Below, piece by piece: positions 50,807 to 60,341 of a stretch of 64,000 nt of DNA. Each line of letters begins with the position of its first letter. Position 1 is the stretch's first letter. The translations under genes were made by a program, and so were the position numbers. Under the pieces are notes generated by a model. The model was not told the origin of the DNA. It worked only from the letters and a program-made list of their open reading frames with translations, and ran no database searches. Source of the stretch: Kluyvera sp036759925 (GTDB taxonomy: Bacteria > Pseudomonadota > Gammaproteobacteria > Enterobacterales > Enterobacteriaceae); assembly GCF_036759925.1 (NCBI RefSeq), contig NZ_JAPKIB010000010.1:1-64000 (forward strand). The letters are read 5' to 3'.

Positions 50807-53032
50807 ATGAACGCAAACGGCGTGCAGATCCGTATCTGCGGAAAAGTACAGGGGGTGGGTTTCCGTCCTTTCGTTTGGCAGTTAGCCAAACAGCGCGGCT
50901 GCCTCGGTGATGTCTGCAACGACAGCGCCGGGGTACTGCTGCGCCTCTACGGTGATGAAGCGGACTTTATCGCCGCGCTGTACCAGTACTGCCCGCCGCT
51001 TGCGCGCATTGATAGTACCCACGTCGAGCCCTTTGAGTGGCCGACGCTGCCAACCGATTTCACCATCCGCCAGAGCGGTGCCGGGGCGATGAGCACCCAG
51101 ATTGTCCCCGATGCGGCAACCTGTCCGGCGTGCCTGGCAGAAATGAACGACCCGCAGGAGCGGCGCTATCGCTACCCGTTTATCAACTGCACCCACTGCG
51201 GGCCGCGCTTTACCATTATTCACGCCATGCCCTATGACCGCCCGCTGACGGTGATGGCGGCATTTCCGCTCTGCCCGCAGTGCGAGGCGGAGTACCGAAA
51301 TCCTTATGACCGCCGTTTTCACGCCCAGCCGGTGGCCTGCGCCGAGTGCGGGCCGTGGTTGATGTGGCAAAGCGGTGAACAACGCGCGGAAAAAGAGGCG
51401 GCGCTTGCCGCCGCTATTGCCATGATTGATGCCGGTGGCATTGTGGCAGTGAAGGGCATTGGCGGCTTCCATCTGGCCTGCGATGCCGGAAATTCCGCGG
51501 CGGTGACGACGCTCCGCGCGCGCAAACATCGCCCGGCAAAACCGCTGGCGGTGATGGTGGCGAACGCTGACGCGCTGTCAATTGACGCGCGCTCGTTGCT
51601 GAAAACCCCCGCCGCACCGATTGTGCTGGTGGATAAACATCTGATTCCCGGGGTCTGCCCGGAGATTGCGCCGGATCTTGCGGAGGTTGGCGTGATGCTG
51701 CCCGCCAACCCGCTACAGCATTTGCTAATGCAGGCGCTGGCGCGCCCGCTGGTGATGACCTCCGGCAACCTGAGCGGCAAACCCCCGGCGTTGACTAACG
51801 ATGATGCACTGACCGATCTGGCTGATATTGCCGACGGCTTTCTGCTGCACAACCGCGATATCGTGCAGCGTATGGACGATTCGGTGGTGCGTCAGAGCGG
51901 TGAGATGCTGCGCCGTTCGCGTGGCTATGTGCCGGATGCATTGACCCTGCCGCCGGGCTTTCGCGATGTGCCGCCGATGCTCTGCCTCGGCGCGGACATG
52001 AAAAATACCTTCTGCCTGGTGCGCGGTGACCGGGCGGTACTCAGCCAGCACTTTGGCGACCTGACCGACGACGGCGTGGAAGCCCAGTGGCGGCAGGCGC
52101 TGGCGCTGATGCAGTCCATTTACGACTTTGTGCCGCAGGCGGTGGTGGCGGATTACCATGCGGCCTATCGCTCGTCGCAGTGGGCGGCGGAACTGGCGCT
52201 GCCGCAGCATCAGGTGCTGCATCATCACGCGCACATTGCCGCCTGCCTTGCCGAGCACGACTGGCCGCTTGACGGCGGCGAGGTGATCGCGATGGCGCTC
52301 GACGGTATTGGCATGGGCGAGCACGGTGCGCTGTGGGGCGGTGAGTGTCTGCGCGTGAGCTACCGCGAGTGTGAACATCTTGGCGGCCTGCCCGCCGTGG
52401 CGCTGCCGGGCGGTGACCTGGCGGCACGTCAGCCGTGGCGTAACCTGTTGGCGCATTGCCTGGCGTTCGTGCCCGGCTGGGAAACGTTTGATGCTACGCA
52501 GACCGTACAGCAGCAGAACTGGCCGCTGCTGGCGCAGGCGATTCAGCGCGGGATCAACAGTCCGGTGGCGTCTTCCTGCGGCCGCCTGTTTGACGCGGTG
52601 GCCTGTGCGGTCGGCTGCGCGCCGCTGGCGCTGAGCTACGAAGGCGAGGCCGCCTGTCGGCTGGAAGCGCTGGCGTCGGGCAGTGCGGGCGTGAGACATC
52701 CAGTGACGATGCCGGTTGTTGATAATCAGCTGGATCTCGCCACCTTCTGGCAGGCATGGCTGAGCTGGCAGGCGACCCCGGCGCAAAAAGCGTGGGCGTT
52801 TCATGATGCGCTGGCGCAGGGCATTGCCGCCTTAATGCGTCAGCACGCAGAGCGTCTGTCGCTCTCGACGCTGGCTTTCGGCGGCGGCGTACTGCACAAC
52901 GCGCTGCTGCGCAGCCGCCTGACGCACTATCTACACGATTTCACTTTGCTCTTTCCGAAGCGTTTACCCGCGGGGGATGGGGCAATTTCATACGGGCAGT
53001 CTGTGATTGCTGCAGCTCGCCATCTGGTTTAA
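50807..53032 (+). CDS. hypF: Carbamoyltransferase HypF
   Basis: The protein has 741 residues with the full domain order. Acylphosphatase spans ~1-90 (GKVQGVGFRPFVWQLA). Two zinc fingers at ~105-190 have C-x2-C...C-x2-C (CPACLAEM/CTHCGP and CPQCEAEY/CAECGP). The YrdC-like domain runs ~200-385 (GIGGFHLACDA, ARKHRPAKPLAVMV). The Kae1-like carbamoyl transferase follows with HHHAHIAACLAEH. It makes carbamoyl-AMP from carbamoyl phosphate and hands the carbamoyl group to HypE for cyanide synthesis. It starts 4 bases after fdhF, and a nickel permease gene follows. Confidence 0.97.
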   Translation: MNANGVQIRICGKVQGVGFRPFVWQLAKQRGCLGDVCNDSAGVLLRLYGDEADFIAALYQYCPPLARIDSTHVEPFEWPTLPTDFTIRQSGAGAMSTQIVPDAATCPACLAEMNDPQERRYRYPFINCTHCGPRFTIIHAMPYDRPLTVMAAFPLCPQCEAEYRNPYDRRFHAQPVACAECGPWLMWQSGEQRAEKEAALAAAIAMIDAGGIVAVKGIGGFHLACDAGNSAAVTTLRARKHRPAKPLAVMVANADALSIDARSLLKTPAAPIVLVDKHLIPGVCPEIAPDLAEVGVMLPANPLQHLLMQALARPLVMTSGNLSGKPPALTNDDALTDLADIADGFLLHNRDIVQRMDDSVVRQSGEMLRRSRGYVPDALTLPPGFRDVPPMLCLGADMKNTFCLVRGDRAVLSQHFGDLTDDGVEAQWRQALALMQSIYDFVPQAVVADYHAAYRSSQWAAELALPQHQVLHHHAHIAACLAEHDWPLDGGEVIAMALDGIGMGEHGALWGGECLRVSYRECEHLGGLPAVALPGGDLAARQPWRNLLAHCLAFVPGWETFDATQTVQQQNWPLLAQAIQRGINSPVASSCGRLFDAVACAVGCAPLALSYEGEAACRLEALASGSAGVRHPVTMPVVDNQLDLATFWQAWLSWQATPAQKAWAFHDALAQGIAALMRQHAERLSLSTLAFGGGVLHNALLRSRLTHYLHDFTLLFPKRLPAGDGAISYGQSVIAAARHLV

Positions 53033-53042
53033 GGAGTTACTC

Positions 53043-54059
53043 ATGTTGTGGAATGTTCTTCGTCAACAGCCGCGCGCAACGCTGCTGGTTATGGTTCTCG
53101 TGTTGGCGAATTTACTGGCCTGGGGTTGGGCATGGCAGGCATTTGGTCATAACGGCGCGCTGATGGCCGCCAGTCTGCTGGCGTGGGGCTACGGCCTGCG
53201 TCATGCGGTGGACGCTGACCACATTGCAGCGATTGATAACGTCACCCGTAAAATGATGCAGCAGGGTAAGCGCCCGTTCGGCGTCGGTGCCTGGTTCTCA
53301 CTCGGCCACTCCTCCATCGTGGTGCTGGCATCGGTAGCGATTGCCGCTACGGCGACCGCGTTCCAGCATAAGATGAGCTGGTTCCACGACACCGGTAGCA
53401 TCATCGGCACCACCGTGTCGGCGGTGTTCCTGCTGGCGATGGCGCTGGTCAACCTGATTATTCTGCGCGGCGTGTGGCGCAGCTTCCAGGCGCTGAAAAA
53501 AGGCGAGTCGGTCTCCGCCGACCTGCCGGTGACCGGCGGCATGATGAGCGCGCTGTTCAGCCGTACTTTCCGCCTGATTGGCAAGAGCTGGCATATGTAT
53601 CTGGTCGGCTTCCTGTTTGGCCTCGGTTTTGATACCGCCACAGAAATTGGCGTGCTGGGCATCTCTGCTGCCAGCGCATCCAGCGGGATGTCGATGTGGT
53701 CGATTATGGTCTTCCCGGCGCTGTTCGCGAGCGGCATGGCGCTGGTCGATACGCTGGATAACATTCTGATGGTGGGCGCGTACGGTTGGGCCTTCAACAA
53801 GCCGCAGCGTAAGCTTTACTACAATATGACCATTACCGGTGCCTCCGTGGTGGTCGCGCTGTTTATTGGTGGGCTGGAAGCGCTGGGGCTGATTATCGAT
53901 AAGTTCGACCTGACCGGCGGCATCTGGAGCGGGGTATCGATGCTCAGCGACAACCTCGGCAACGCGGGCTTTGTGGTGATTGGCCTGTTCGCGCTGTGCT
54001 GGCTGGTGTCGATGGTCAACTACCGCTGGCGTAACTATGACGCGCTGGTGGTGCGTTAA
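53043..54059 (+). CDS. Nickel/cobalt permease (NiCoT family)
   Basis: The protein has 338 residues from the ATG at 53043 (AAGGAG upstream). It is an eight-helix permease with the family signatures RHAVDADHIAAIDN in helix II, FSLGHSSIVV and GLGFDTATEIGVLG. The first motif contains the histidines and aspartate that bind the metal. Eleven bases separate it from hypF, so it belongs to the hydN-fdhF-hypF transcript and would bring in nickel for hydrogenase 3 when FhlA is active. Salmonella has a comparable gene; E. coli K-12 relies on NikABCDE. Nickel versus cobalt preference is not decided by sequence, but context favours nickel. Confidence 0.93.
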   Translation: MLWNVLRQQPRATLLVMVLVLANLLAWGWAWQAFGHNGALMAASLLAWGYGLRHAVDADHIAAIDNVTRKMMQQGKRPFGVGAWFSLGHSSIVVLASVAIAATATAFQHKMSWFHDTGSIIGTTVSAVFLLAMALVNLIILRGVWRSFQALKKGESVSADLPVTGGMMSALFSRTFRLIGKSWHMYLVGFLFGLGFDTATEIGVLGISAASASSGMSMWSIMVFPALFASGMALVDTLDNILMVGAYGWAFNKPQRKLYYNMTITGASVVVALFIGGLEALGLIIDKFDLTGGIWSGVSMLSDNLGNAGFVVIGLFALCWLVSMVNYRWRNYDALVVR

Positions 54060-54070
54060 GATTTGAGCCG

Positions 54071-54143
54071 TTCCCGGCGGCGCTGCACTTGGCCGGGCTA
54101 CAGATCGAATGTAGCCCGGCCAAGCGCAGCGCCGCCGGGGAAA
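54071..54143. repeat. BIME between nickel permease and norW
   Basis: Inverted units TTCCCGGCGGCGCTGC and GCAGCGCCGCCGGGGAA surround GCCGGGCTAC/GTAGCCCGGC. It is located between convergent 3' ends. Confidence 0.85.
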
Positions 54144-54159
54144 CTCCGGACGCAAAAAC

Positions 54160-54184
54160 AAAAAAAGCCCCGGGGCAGCGGGGC
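54160..54184 (-). terminator. Rho-independent terminator of norVW
   Basis: On the minus strand a GC-rich stem (GCCCCG...CGGGGC) is followed by TTTTTTTG, 68 bases past the norW stop. Confidence 0.85.
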
Positions 54185-54251
54185 AAAAATCAGACTTTAG
54201 CGCTTCCTTGCGCGTGAGGTTAAGTCAAACAGTGGACACAGCGTTTACTTC

Positions 54252-55385
54252 TTAACTCGCGAGCGACTTCAACAGACCAAAGGCCTCTTTCATTCGCTCC
54301 TCGCTAACCACGAATGCCCGCAGCTGCTGGCCTTCGTCGTAGCCTTGCGCCAGCATACCGTCGGCGCGGGTTTCAATCTTCCAGTTCAAATCCTGACGGC
54401 GGGTTTCACCGGCCAGATGCAGCGGCAGATCCGGCGTTTTCACCTTCACCAGCATGTTCGGCAGCTTCAGCTCGCCGGACTGGCCGAGAATATTCTTCGC
54501 CAGACACATCGCGCTCATCAGAATCGGCTGCAGGAACGGCAGCACGGTACCGTTGATCTCCGCGCAGTCGCCCAGCGCATAGATATCCGGGTTGCTGGTA
54601 CGCAGGGTACTATCGACCTTCACACCGCGGTTAATCTCGAGACCTGCCATGCGCGCCAGCGCCGTTTCAGGACGCAGGCCGGTGGCGGCCACCACCGCAT
54701 CAACCTCGACGTGACGGTCGCGGTCAAAGGAGGCACGAATGCCGGTGGCGGTCTGCTCCAGCGACTGCAGCTGGGATTTCAGCAGCAGATGGATGCCCAT
54801 GTCGGTCAGACGATGCTGCAACCGGCTGCTCACTTCCGGCGGCATCAGCGAGGCCAGCACGCTGGCGGAGTTATCGACCACGGTGACCGCTTTACCGGCG
54901 CGACTAAAGTCCATCGCCAGCTCGCTGCCAATCAAACCACCGCCGATAATCAGCACGCGTCGGGCATCGCGCAGCGTACTTTGCGCGGCGCCGAACTCCT
55001 GTTGGCTGTTGAGGGTCAGCATCAGCGCCTTGCCCTGTACCGGCGGCACGATGGTTGACGCGCCCGTTGCCAGCACCAGCTTGTCGTACTGCCACTCATG
55101 GTTCTGGCTTTTCACCACATGCGCGTTGGCGTCGATGCCGGTCACCCAGGTCTGCGGGAACAGATTCAGGTTGTACTGCTCGGCGAACTCGCCTGCGGTT
55201 TGCAGGGTGAGGTCGGCGGCGGTTTGCCCCCGGCTCACCACGTGGCTTAAGTCCGGTTTGTTGTACTCGTCGATGCTGTCGGCGGCGATGAGCGTCAGTT
55301 TGACGCTCGCGTCGAGCTTACGAATATTCTTCACCAGCTGGCGGGCGGCGAAGCCCGAGCCGATGATCACGATGCCATGATTCAT
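54252..55385 (-). CDS. norW: NADH:flavorubredoxin reductase NorW
   Basis: The protein has 377 residues. It is an FAD/NADH oxidoreductase with the N-terminal dinucleotide fold IVIIGSGFAARQLVKNI, the NADH fold VLIIGGGLIGSELAMDF and the FAD-binding YALGDCAEI. It reduces the rubredoxin domain of NorV with NADH during nitric oxide reduction. It overlaps norV by 4 bases and ends upstream of a clear terminator. Confidence 0.96.
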   Translation of the reverse strand: MNHGIVIIGSGFAARQLVKNIRKLDASVKLTLIAADSIDEYNKPDLSHVVSRGQTAADLTLQTAGEFAEQYNLNLFPQTWVTGIDANAHVVKSQNHEWQYDKLVLATGASTIVPPVQGKALMLTLNSQQEFGAAQSTLRDARRVLIIGGGLIGSELAMDFSRAGKAVTVVDNSASVLASLMPPEVSSRLQHRLTDMGIHLLLKSQLQSLEQTATGIRASFDRDRHVEVDAVVAATGLRPETALARMAGLEINRGVKVDSTLRTSNPDIYALGDCAEINGTVLPFLQPILMSAMCLAKNILGQSGELKLPNMLVKVKTPDLPLHLAGETRRQDLNWKIETRADGMLAQGYDEGQQLRAFVVSEERMKEAFGLLKSLAS

Positions 55386-56830
55386 TTTGCCTCCGTCGCC
55401 ATCACGTCAAAGACATCTTTCCCTAATGAACATTCCGGGCACAGGAAGTTATCCGGGACTTCGCTCCACGGGGTGCCTGGCTGGACGTCCTGGTTTGGTT
55501 CGCCTTTCGCCGGGTCGTAAACCCACTGGCATACGCTGCACTGCATGCTTGGGCCGAGGTCGGCTGCGGCAGCGGCGGCACAGGCGCAGGCCTCTTTCGC
55601 GGCGTCTGGTTTTGCCGTGGCTTGTGGCAGCGGAGCCAGTGCCCACTGACGGGCGATTTCACGACCGTGCTGACGGCATACTTCCAGCGCATCAATATCA
55701 GGACGCCATTTGGCTTTCAGGCTCAGGGACATTTCAAAGCCGGCATCCTGCAAACGGGTGGACAGACGGTCTACAGCGCCGCCGCTCCAGCCGTGAGAAC
55801 CAAAGGCGCTCGCGCGTTTGTTACGGAAGCGCAGGCCGGTCATCTCTTCCACCAGGCCAGCGATTTTCGGCATCATCACGTTGTTCATGGTTGAAGTCCC
55901 CACCAGCACGCCTTTAGAACGGAAGACGTTGGTCAGAATTTCGTTTTTATCGCTGCGGGCGACGTTGAAGATTTTCACCGCCACGTTCGGGTCTACTTCG
56001 TTGATCCCCTGAGCAATCGCATCCGCCATCATGCGGGTGTTGTTGGACATGGTGTCGTAGAAGAGGGTGATACGGTCTTCCTGATAGTCCGCCGCCCATT
56101 TCAGATACAGTTCCACAATCTGGGTTGGGTTTTCACGCCATACCACACCGTGGGAGGTGGCAATCATATCAACCGGCAGGTTGAAGCCGAGGATCTCGGT
56201 GATTTTTGGCGTCACCAGACGGCTGAACGGGGTCAGGATGTTGGCGTAGTAGCGCTGGCACTGTTCGAACAGTTCGGTCTGGTCAACTTCGTCGTTGAAC
56301 AGGCGTTCGTCGCAGTAGTGCTGACCGAAGGCATCGTTACTGAACAGCACCGCGTCGCCGGTCATGTAGGTCATCATGCTGTCAGGCCAGTGCAGCATCG
56401 GGGTTTCAACGAAGATCAGTTGTTTGCCGTTACCGATGTCCAGGCTGTCGCCGGTTTTCACCACGTGGAAGTTCCACTCCGGGTGATGGTGGTGGCCGTT
56501 GATGGAGTCAATGGCGTTGGCGGTGCAGTAGATTGGGGTGTCCGGAATCTGCGACATCAGTTCGGTCAGCGCACCGGCGTGGTCTTCTTCGGCGTGGTTA
56601 ATGATGATGTAGTCGATATCAGCCAGGTCGATTTCGCCGCGCAGGTTCTGCACGAATTCACGGCTGAATTTATGGTCGACGGTATCAATCAGGACGTTTT
56701 TCTCTTCACGGATAAGGTAGCTGTTGTAGCTGCTGCCGCGCAGCGTTTTGTATTCGGTACCGTGGAAATCACGTACTTCCCAATCACGTTGACCAACCCA
56801 ATGAATGTTATTTTTAACCAGAATAGACAT
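55382..56830 (-). CDS. norV: Anaerobic nitric oxide reductase flavorubredoxin NorV
   Basis: The protein has 482 residues. The lactamase-like domain carries the diiron site HAEEDHAGAL (around residue 79) with further ligands in METPMLHWPDS and a later SHGV. A flavodoxin domain (~255-395) binds FMN (YDTMSNNTRMMADAI). The C-terminal rubredoxin has CSVCQWVYDP and CPECSLG. It reduces nitric oxide to nitrous oxide without oxygen. It is transcribed from a sigma-54 promoter controlled by the divergent norR. Confidence 0.97.
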   Translation of the reverse strand: MSILVKNNIHWVGQRDWEVRDFHGTEYKTLRGSSYNSYLIREEKNVLIDTVDHKFSREFVQNLRGEIDLADIDYIIINHAEEDHAGALTELMSQIPDTPIYCTANAIDSINGHHHHPEWNFHVVKTGDSLDIGNGKQLIFVETPMLHWPDSMMTYMTGDAVLFSNDAFGQHYCDERLFNDEVDQTELFEQCQRYYANILTPFSRLVTPKITEILGFNLPVDMIATSHGVVWRENPTQIVELYLKWAADYQEDRITLFYDTMSNNTRMMADAIAQGINEVDPNVAVKIFNVARSDKNEILTNVFRSKGVLVGTSTMNNVMMPKIAGLVEEMTGLRFRNKRASAFGSHGWSGGAVDRLSTRLQDAGFEMSLSLKAKWRPDIDALEVCRQHGREIARQWALAPLPQATAKPDAAKEACACAAAAAADLGPSMQCSVCQWVYDPAKGEPNQDVQPGTPWSEVPDNFLCPECSLGKDVFDVMATEAK

Positions 56831-56880
56831 AGCAACCTCAATTAATTCAGCGTTTTTTCAAAAAAGATGTATTGCTAATT

Positions 56881-56896
56881 GCAGGTTGTGTGCCAA
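56881..56896 (-). promoter_or_regulatory. Sigma-54 promoter of norVW
   Basis: On the minus strand TTGGCACACAACCTGC has GG-N10-GC spacing, about 50 bases upstream of norV. Confidence 0.88.
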
Positions 56897-56950
56897 CTTT
56901 GTAATTATTTGATTTTGCTGGATTAATTAATTTATGCCTCTTTGTTGTTA

Positions 56951-57006
56951 GTCAAAATGACTATGCTTGATATTGTCAATATGACATTATGCATTGTCAA
57001 AATGAC
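56951..57006. promoter_or_regulatory. Three NorR enhancer boxes
   Basis: GTCAAAATGAC at 56951 and 56996 and GTCAATATGAC at 56975 match the GT-N7-AC NorR site, spaced 24 and 21 bp apart, between divergent norV and norR. Three sites are the number needed for NorR hexamer activation in E. coli. Confidence 0.9.
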
Positions 57007-57021
57007 TGTAAGAGGTACGCC

Positions 57022-58545
57022 ATGAGCTTTTCCGTTGATGTGCTGGCTGGCATTGCTATCGAACTCCAGCGCGGCGTCGGCCATCAGGACCGATTTCAGC
57101 GTCTGATCACCACGCTGCGCCAGGTGCTGGAGTGCGATGCCTCCGCGCTGCTGCGCTATGACGCGCGGCAGTTTATTCCGCTGGCGATTGATGGGCTGGC
57201 GAAAGACGTGCTCGGCAGGCGCTTTACCCTCGAAGGGCATCCGCGGCTGGAGGCGATTGCCCGCGCGGGCGACGTGGTGCGTTTCCCGGCGGATAGCGAC
57301 TTGCCGGACCCGTACGATGGCCTGATCCCCGGCCAGGAGAGCCTGAAAGTCCACGCCTGCATCGGGCTGCCGCTGTTTGCCGGGCAGAACCTGATTGGCG
57401 CACTGACCCTCGACGGTATGTCGCCGGACCAGTTTGATGTATTCAGCGATGAAGAGCTACGGCTGATTGCCGCGCTGGCGGCGGGAGCGCTCAGCAATGC
57501 GCTGCTGATTGAACAGCTTGAAAGCCAGAACATGCTGCCGGGCGCGCCGACCGACTTCGAGCAGGTGAAAGAGACGCAGATGATCGGTCTGTCGCCGGGC
57601 ATGATGCAGCTGAAAAAAGAGATTGAGATTGTCGCCGCTTCCGACCTGAACGTACTGATAAGCGGCGAAACCGGCACCGGGAAAGAGCTAGTGGCAAAGG
57701 CGATTCACGAAGGCTCGCCGCGCGCAGTCAGCCCGCTGGTTTACCTGAACTGCGCCGCGCTGCCGGAGAGCGTGGCCGAGAGTGAGCTGTTTGGTCACGT
57801 CAAAGGGGCGTTTACCGGGGCTATCAGCAACCGCAGCGGCAAGTTTGAGATGGCCGATAACGGCACGCTGTTCTTAGATGAAATTGGCGAGCTGTCGCTG
57901 GCGCTACAGGCCAAGCTGCTGCGCGTGCTGCAGTATGGCGATATTCAGCGCGTCGGGGATGACCGCAGCCTGCGCGTCGATGTGCGGGTGTTGGCTGCGA
58001 CCAACCGCGACCTGCGCGAAGAGGTGCTGGCCGGTAATTTCCGCGCCGACCTGTTCCATCGCTTGAGCGTATTCCCGCTGTCCGTGCCGCCGCTGCGCGA
58101 ACGGGGTGACGACGTGGTGCTGCTGGCGGGTTACTTCTGTGAGCAGTGTCGGCTGCGGCTCGGATTGTCGCGAGTGGTATTAAGCAGCGGCGCGCGGGCG
58201 CATCTGCAAAGCTACGGCTGGCCGGGTAACGTGCGCGAGCTTGAGCACGCGGTACACCGTGCGGTGGTGCTGGCGCGGGCAACCACGCGCAGCAACGGTG
58301 AAGTGGTGCTGGAAGCGCAGCATTTTTCGTTCCAGGAAGGTACACCGACGGAAACAGTCGTAGAGGCGGTAGCCCCGGTGGCAATGGTGAACAACCTGCG
58401 CGATGCCACCGAGCATTTTCAGCGGCAGATGATTCGTCAGGCGTTAGAGACACATCAACACAACTGGGCGGCAAGCGCCAGAGCGCTGGAGACAGACGTC
58501 GCCAACCTGCATCGGCTGGCGAAGCGTCTGGGGCTGAAGGATTAA
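57022..58545 (+). CDS. norR: Nitric oxide-responsive activator NorR
   Basis: The protein has 507 residues from the ATG at 57022 (MSFSVDVLAG); a longer frame that begins between NorR boxes is rejected. The N-terminal GAF domain (~1-170) binds nitric oxide through a non-haem iron. The AAA+ sigma-54 domain has GETGTGKE, KGAFTGAIS and LFLDEIGELS. A Fis-like helix-turn-helix ends the protein (WAASARALETDVANLHRLAKRLG). It activates norVW. Its stop overlaps that of the convergent gutQ by 4 bases. Confidence 0.97.
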   Translation: MSFSVDVLAGIAIELQRGVGHQDRFQRLITTLRQVLECDASALLRYDARQFIPLAIDGLAKDVLGRRFTLEGHPRLEAIARAGDVVRFPADSDLPDPYDGLIPGQESLKVHACIGLPLFAGQNLIGALTLDGMSPDQFDVFSDEELRLIAALAAGALSNALLIEQLESQNMLPGAPTDFEQVKETQMIGLSPGMMQLKKEIEIVAASDLNVLISGETGTGKELVAKAIHEGSPRAVSPLVYLNCAALPESVAESELFGHVKGAFTGAISNRSGKFEMADNGTLFLDEIGELSLALQAKLLRVLQYGDIQRVGDDRSLRVDVRVLAATNRDLREEVLAGNFRADLFHRLSVFPLSVPPLRERGDDVVLLAGYFCEQCRLRLGLSRVVLSSGARAHLQSYGWPGNVRELEHAVHRAVVLARATTRSNGEVVLEAQHFSFQEGTPTETVVEAVAPVAMVNNLRDATEHFQRQMIRQALETHQHNWAASARALETDVANLHRLAKRLGLKD

Positions 58546-59507
58546 AGGATCCCGGCCTGGTAGAAGTTTTGCAGGTTAATCGCGCCGACCAGTCGATGAT
58601 TTTCATCCACTACCGGGGCGGCGCTGATTTTCTGCTTCATCAACTGTTCTTTGGCGTCGACGGCGCGGGTCTGATCGTGCAGGGTCACGCCGCCCTTGGT
58701 CATCGCGTCGTTAACGCAATCCGCCAGAGAACCGCCGCTCACCAGCCAGCGACGCAGATCGCCGTCGGTGAACACGCCCTGAACCTGTGATTGATCGTTG
58801 CAGACCGCCACCATCCCCATGCCGGTGCGGCTGAGTTCCAGCATCGCATCCATTACGCTGGCGTGAACGGTGACCTGCGGGACATCGCTCTCTTGACGCA
58901 TCAGGTGGTGAACGCGGTTGAGCAGTCTCGCGCCTAGCGCGCCTGCCGGGTGAGAGCGCGCAAAATCTTCTTCGTTAAAACCGCGCGCCTGCATCACGGC
59001 AATCGCCAGCGCGTCGCCCATCATCAGCGTGTTGACGGTGCTGGAGGTTGGCGCCAGGTGCATAGGGCAGGCTTCACGTTCAACGGAAATATCGATAACG
59101 GCGTCGGCCGCCAGCGCCAGCGCGGAGTTGGCTTTGCCAGTCATTGCCAGCAGCACCACGGATTTCTCTTTCAAACGTGGAATGATGTAGTCGAGCTCTT
59201 TGGCGCTGCCGGAGTAGGAGATAAACAGCATCACGTCGCGGCTTTCCACCATGCCCAGGTCGCCGTGCAGCGCTTCCGCCGGGTGAACGAAGAACGCGGG
59301 GGTGCCGGTGCTGGCGAAAGTGGCGGCCAGCTTTTTGCCGATATGGCCGGATTTGCCCATCCCGGAAACAATCAGTTTGCCCTTGCAGTTCAGGATGGCG
59401 TGGGCGGCCTGAACAAAAGTCTCGTCAAGACGGTCGGGTAGGCGGCTTGCTTCCTGCAGTTCCAGTAACAGGGCCTTACGCCCGGCCTCTAACAAAAAAT
59501 CACTCAT
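58542..59507 (-). CDS. gutQ: Arabinose 5-phosphate isomerase GutQ
   Basis: The protein has 321 residues. A SIS sugar-isomerase domain (~30-170; VSGMGKSGHIGKKLAATFAS and ALHGDLGMV) is followed by two CBS domains (~205-320). It converts ribulose 5-phosphate to arabinose 5-phosphate, the precursor of KDO, as a paralogue of KdsD. It is the last gene of the srl operon and overlaps srlR by 8 bases. Confidence 0.96.
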   Translation of the reverse strand: MSDFLLEAGRKALLLELQEASRLPDRLDETFVQAAHAILNCKGKLIVSGMGKSGHIGKKLAATFASTGTPAFFVHPAEALHGDLGMVESRDVMLFISYSGSAKELDYIIPRLKEKSVVLLAMTGKANSALALAADAVIDISVEREACPMHLAPTSSTVNTLMMGDALAIAVMQARGFNEEDFARSHPAGALGARLLNRVHHLMRQESDVPQVTVHASVMDAMLELSRTGMGMVAVCNDQSQVQGVFTDGDLRRWLVSGGSLADCVNDAMTKGGVTLHDQTRAVDAKEQLMKQKISAAPVVDENHRLVGAINLQNFYQAGIL

Positions 59508-60273
59508 TGCTCTCTCCAGTTATGATCACTTCAATCCCTTTGTCTTCCAGCGCTTGACGAAACGCCGGGTCGATTCCCGCGTCGGTAATCAGCTTATCAA
59601 CGCTTTCCAGACTGCACACCACGTTAGGGCTTTTGCGTCCGAATTTTGACGAGTCCGCCATCAGAATCACTTCGCGTGCGGCGTTGCACATCGCTTTACT
59701 GACGGTATAGACCTCGTTAAAGGTGGTCACACCGGCGTTCAGATCGATGCCGTCAGTGCCCATAAAGAGTTTATCAAAGCTGAAATGCTCAAAGGCATTT
59801 TCCGCCAGTTGCCCGTGGAACGAGGCCGATTTTTTGCGGAAGGTGCCACCGGGCATCAGGATCGTCTGCTCATTGTCCAGTTCCGACAGCGCGTTAACGA
59901 TATGCAGGCTGTTGGTCATGACGGTGATGTTGCGAAAGCGGGCGAGCATGGGAACCATCTGTAGCACGGTGCTGCCCGCATCCAGAATGATGGAGTCACC
60001 GTCGTGGATAAAGGCAACTGCGGCCTCTGCGATGCGCTCTTTTTGGTGGGTGTTGATGAGCGTTTTGTGATCGATAGGCGGGTCGGTCTCATCTTTGTTT
60101 AACACCACGCCGCCGTAGGTTCGAATGACGGTTCCCGCGTTTTCCAGAATGACCAGATCCTTGCGAATGGTGGTTCCCGTGGTGTCAAAGTACTGGGCCA
60201 ACTCTTCAACCGAGCATTTTCCCTGCTTTTGCAGGTGCTCAAGAATAGCGGCCTGACGCTGACGAGGTTTCAT
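59500..60273 (-). CDS. srlR: Glucitol operon repressor SrlR (DeoR family)
   Basis: The protein has 257 residues from the ATG at 60273, giving the conserved MKPRQRQAAILEHLQK start. It has a DeoR-type winged helix (VEELAQYFDTTGTTIRKDL) and a sugar-phosphate-binding domain (DAGSTVLQMVPML, PGGTFRKKSASFHGQ, KLFMGTDGID). It represses srl until glucitol phosphate is present. It lies downstream of gutM. Confidence 0.96.
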   Translation of the reverse strand: MKPRQRQAAILEHLQKQGKCSVEELAQYFDTTGTTIRKDLVILENAGTVIRTYGGVVLNKDETDPPIDHKTLINTHQKERIAEAAVAFIHDGDSIILDAGSTVLQMVPMLARFRNITVMTNSLHIVNALSELDNEQTILMPGGTFRKKSASFHGQLAENAFEHFSFDKLFMGTDGIDLNAGVTTFNEVYTVSKAMCNAAREVILMADSSKFGRKSPNVVCSLESVDKLITDAGIDPAFRQALEDKGIEVIITGESNE

Positions 60274-60341
60274 AGGCGTGATTACCCTGACATAAATTTG
60301 CGAAATGATAATTTCGCAAGCTATTAGCATTCACAACGAAA

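Noticed and set aside
56989..57021. Eleven-codon upstream extension of NorR
   Set aside because: It would begin within the NorR box region; the MSFSVD start is the one conserved in the family.
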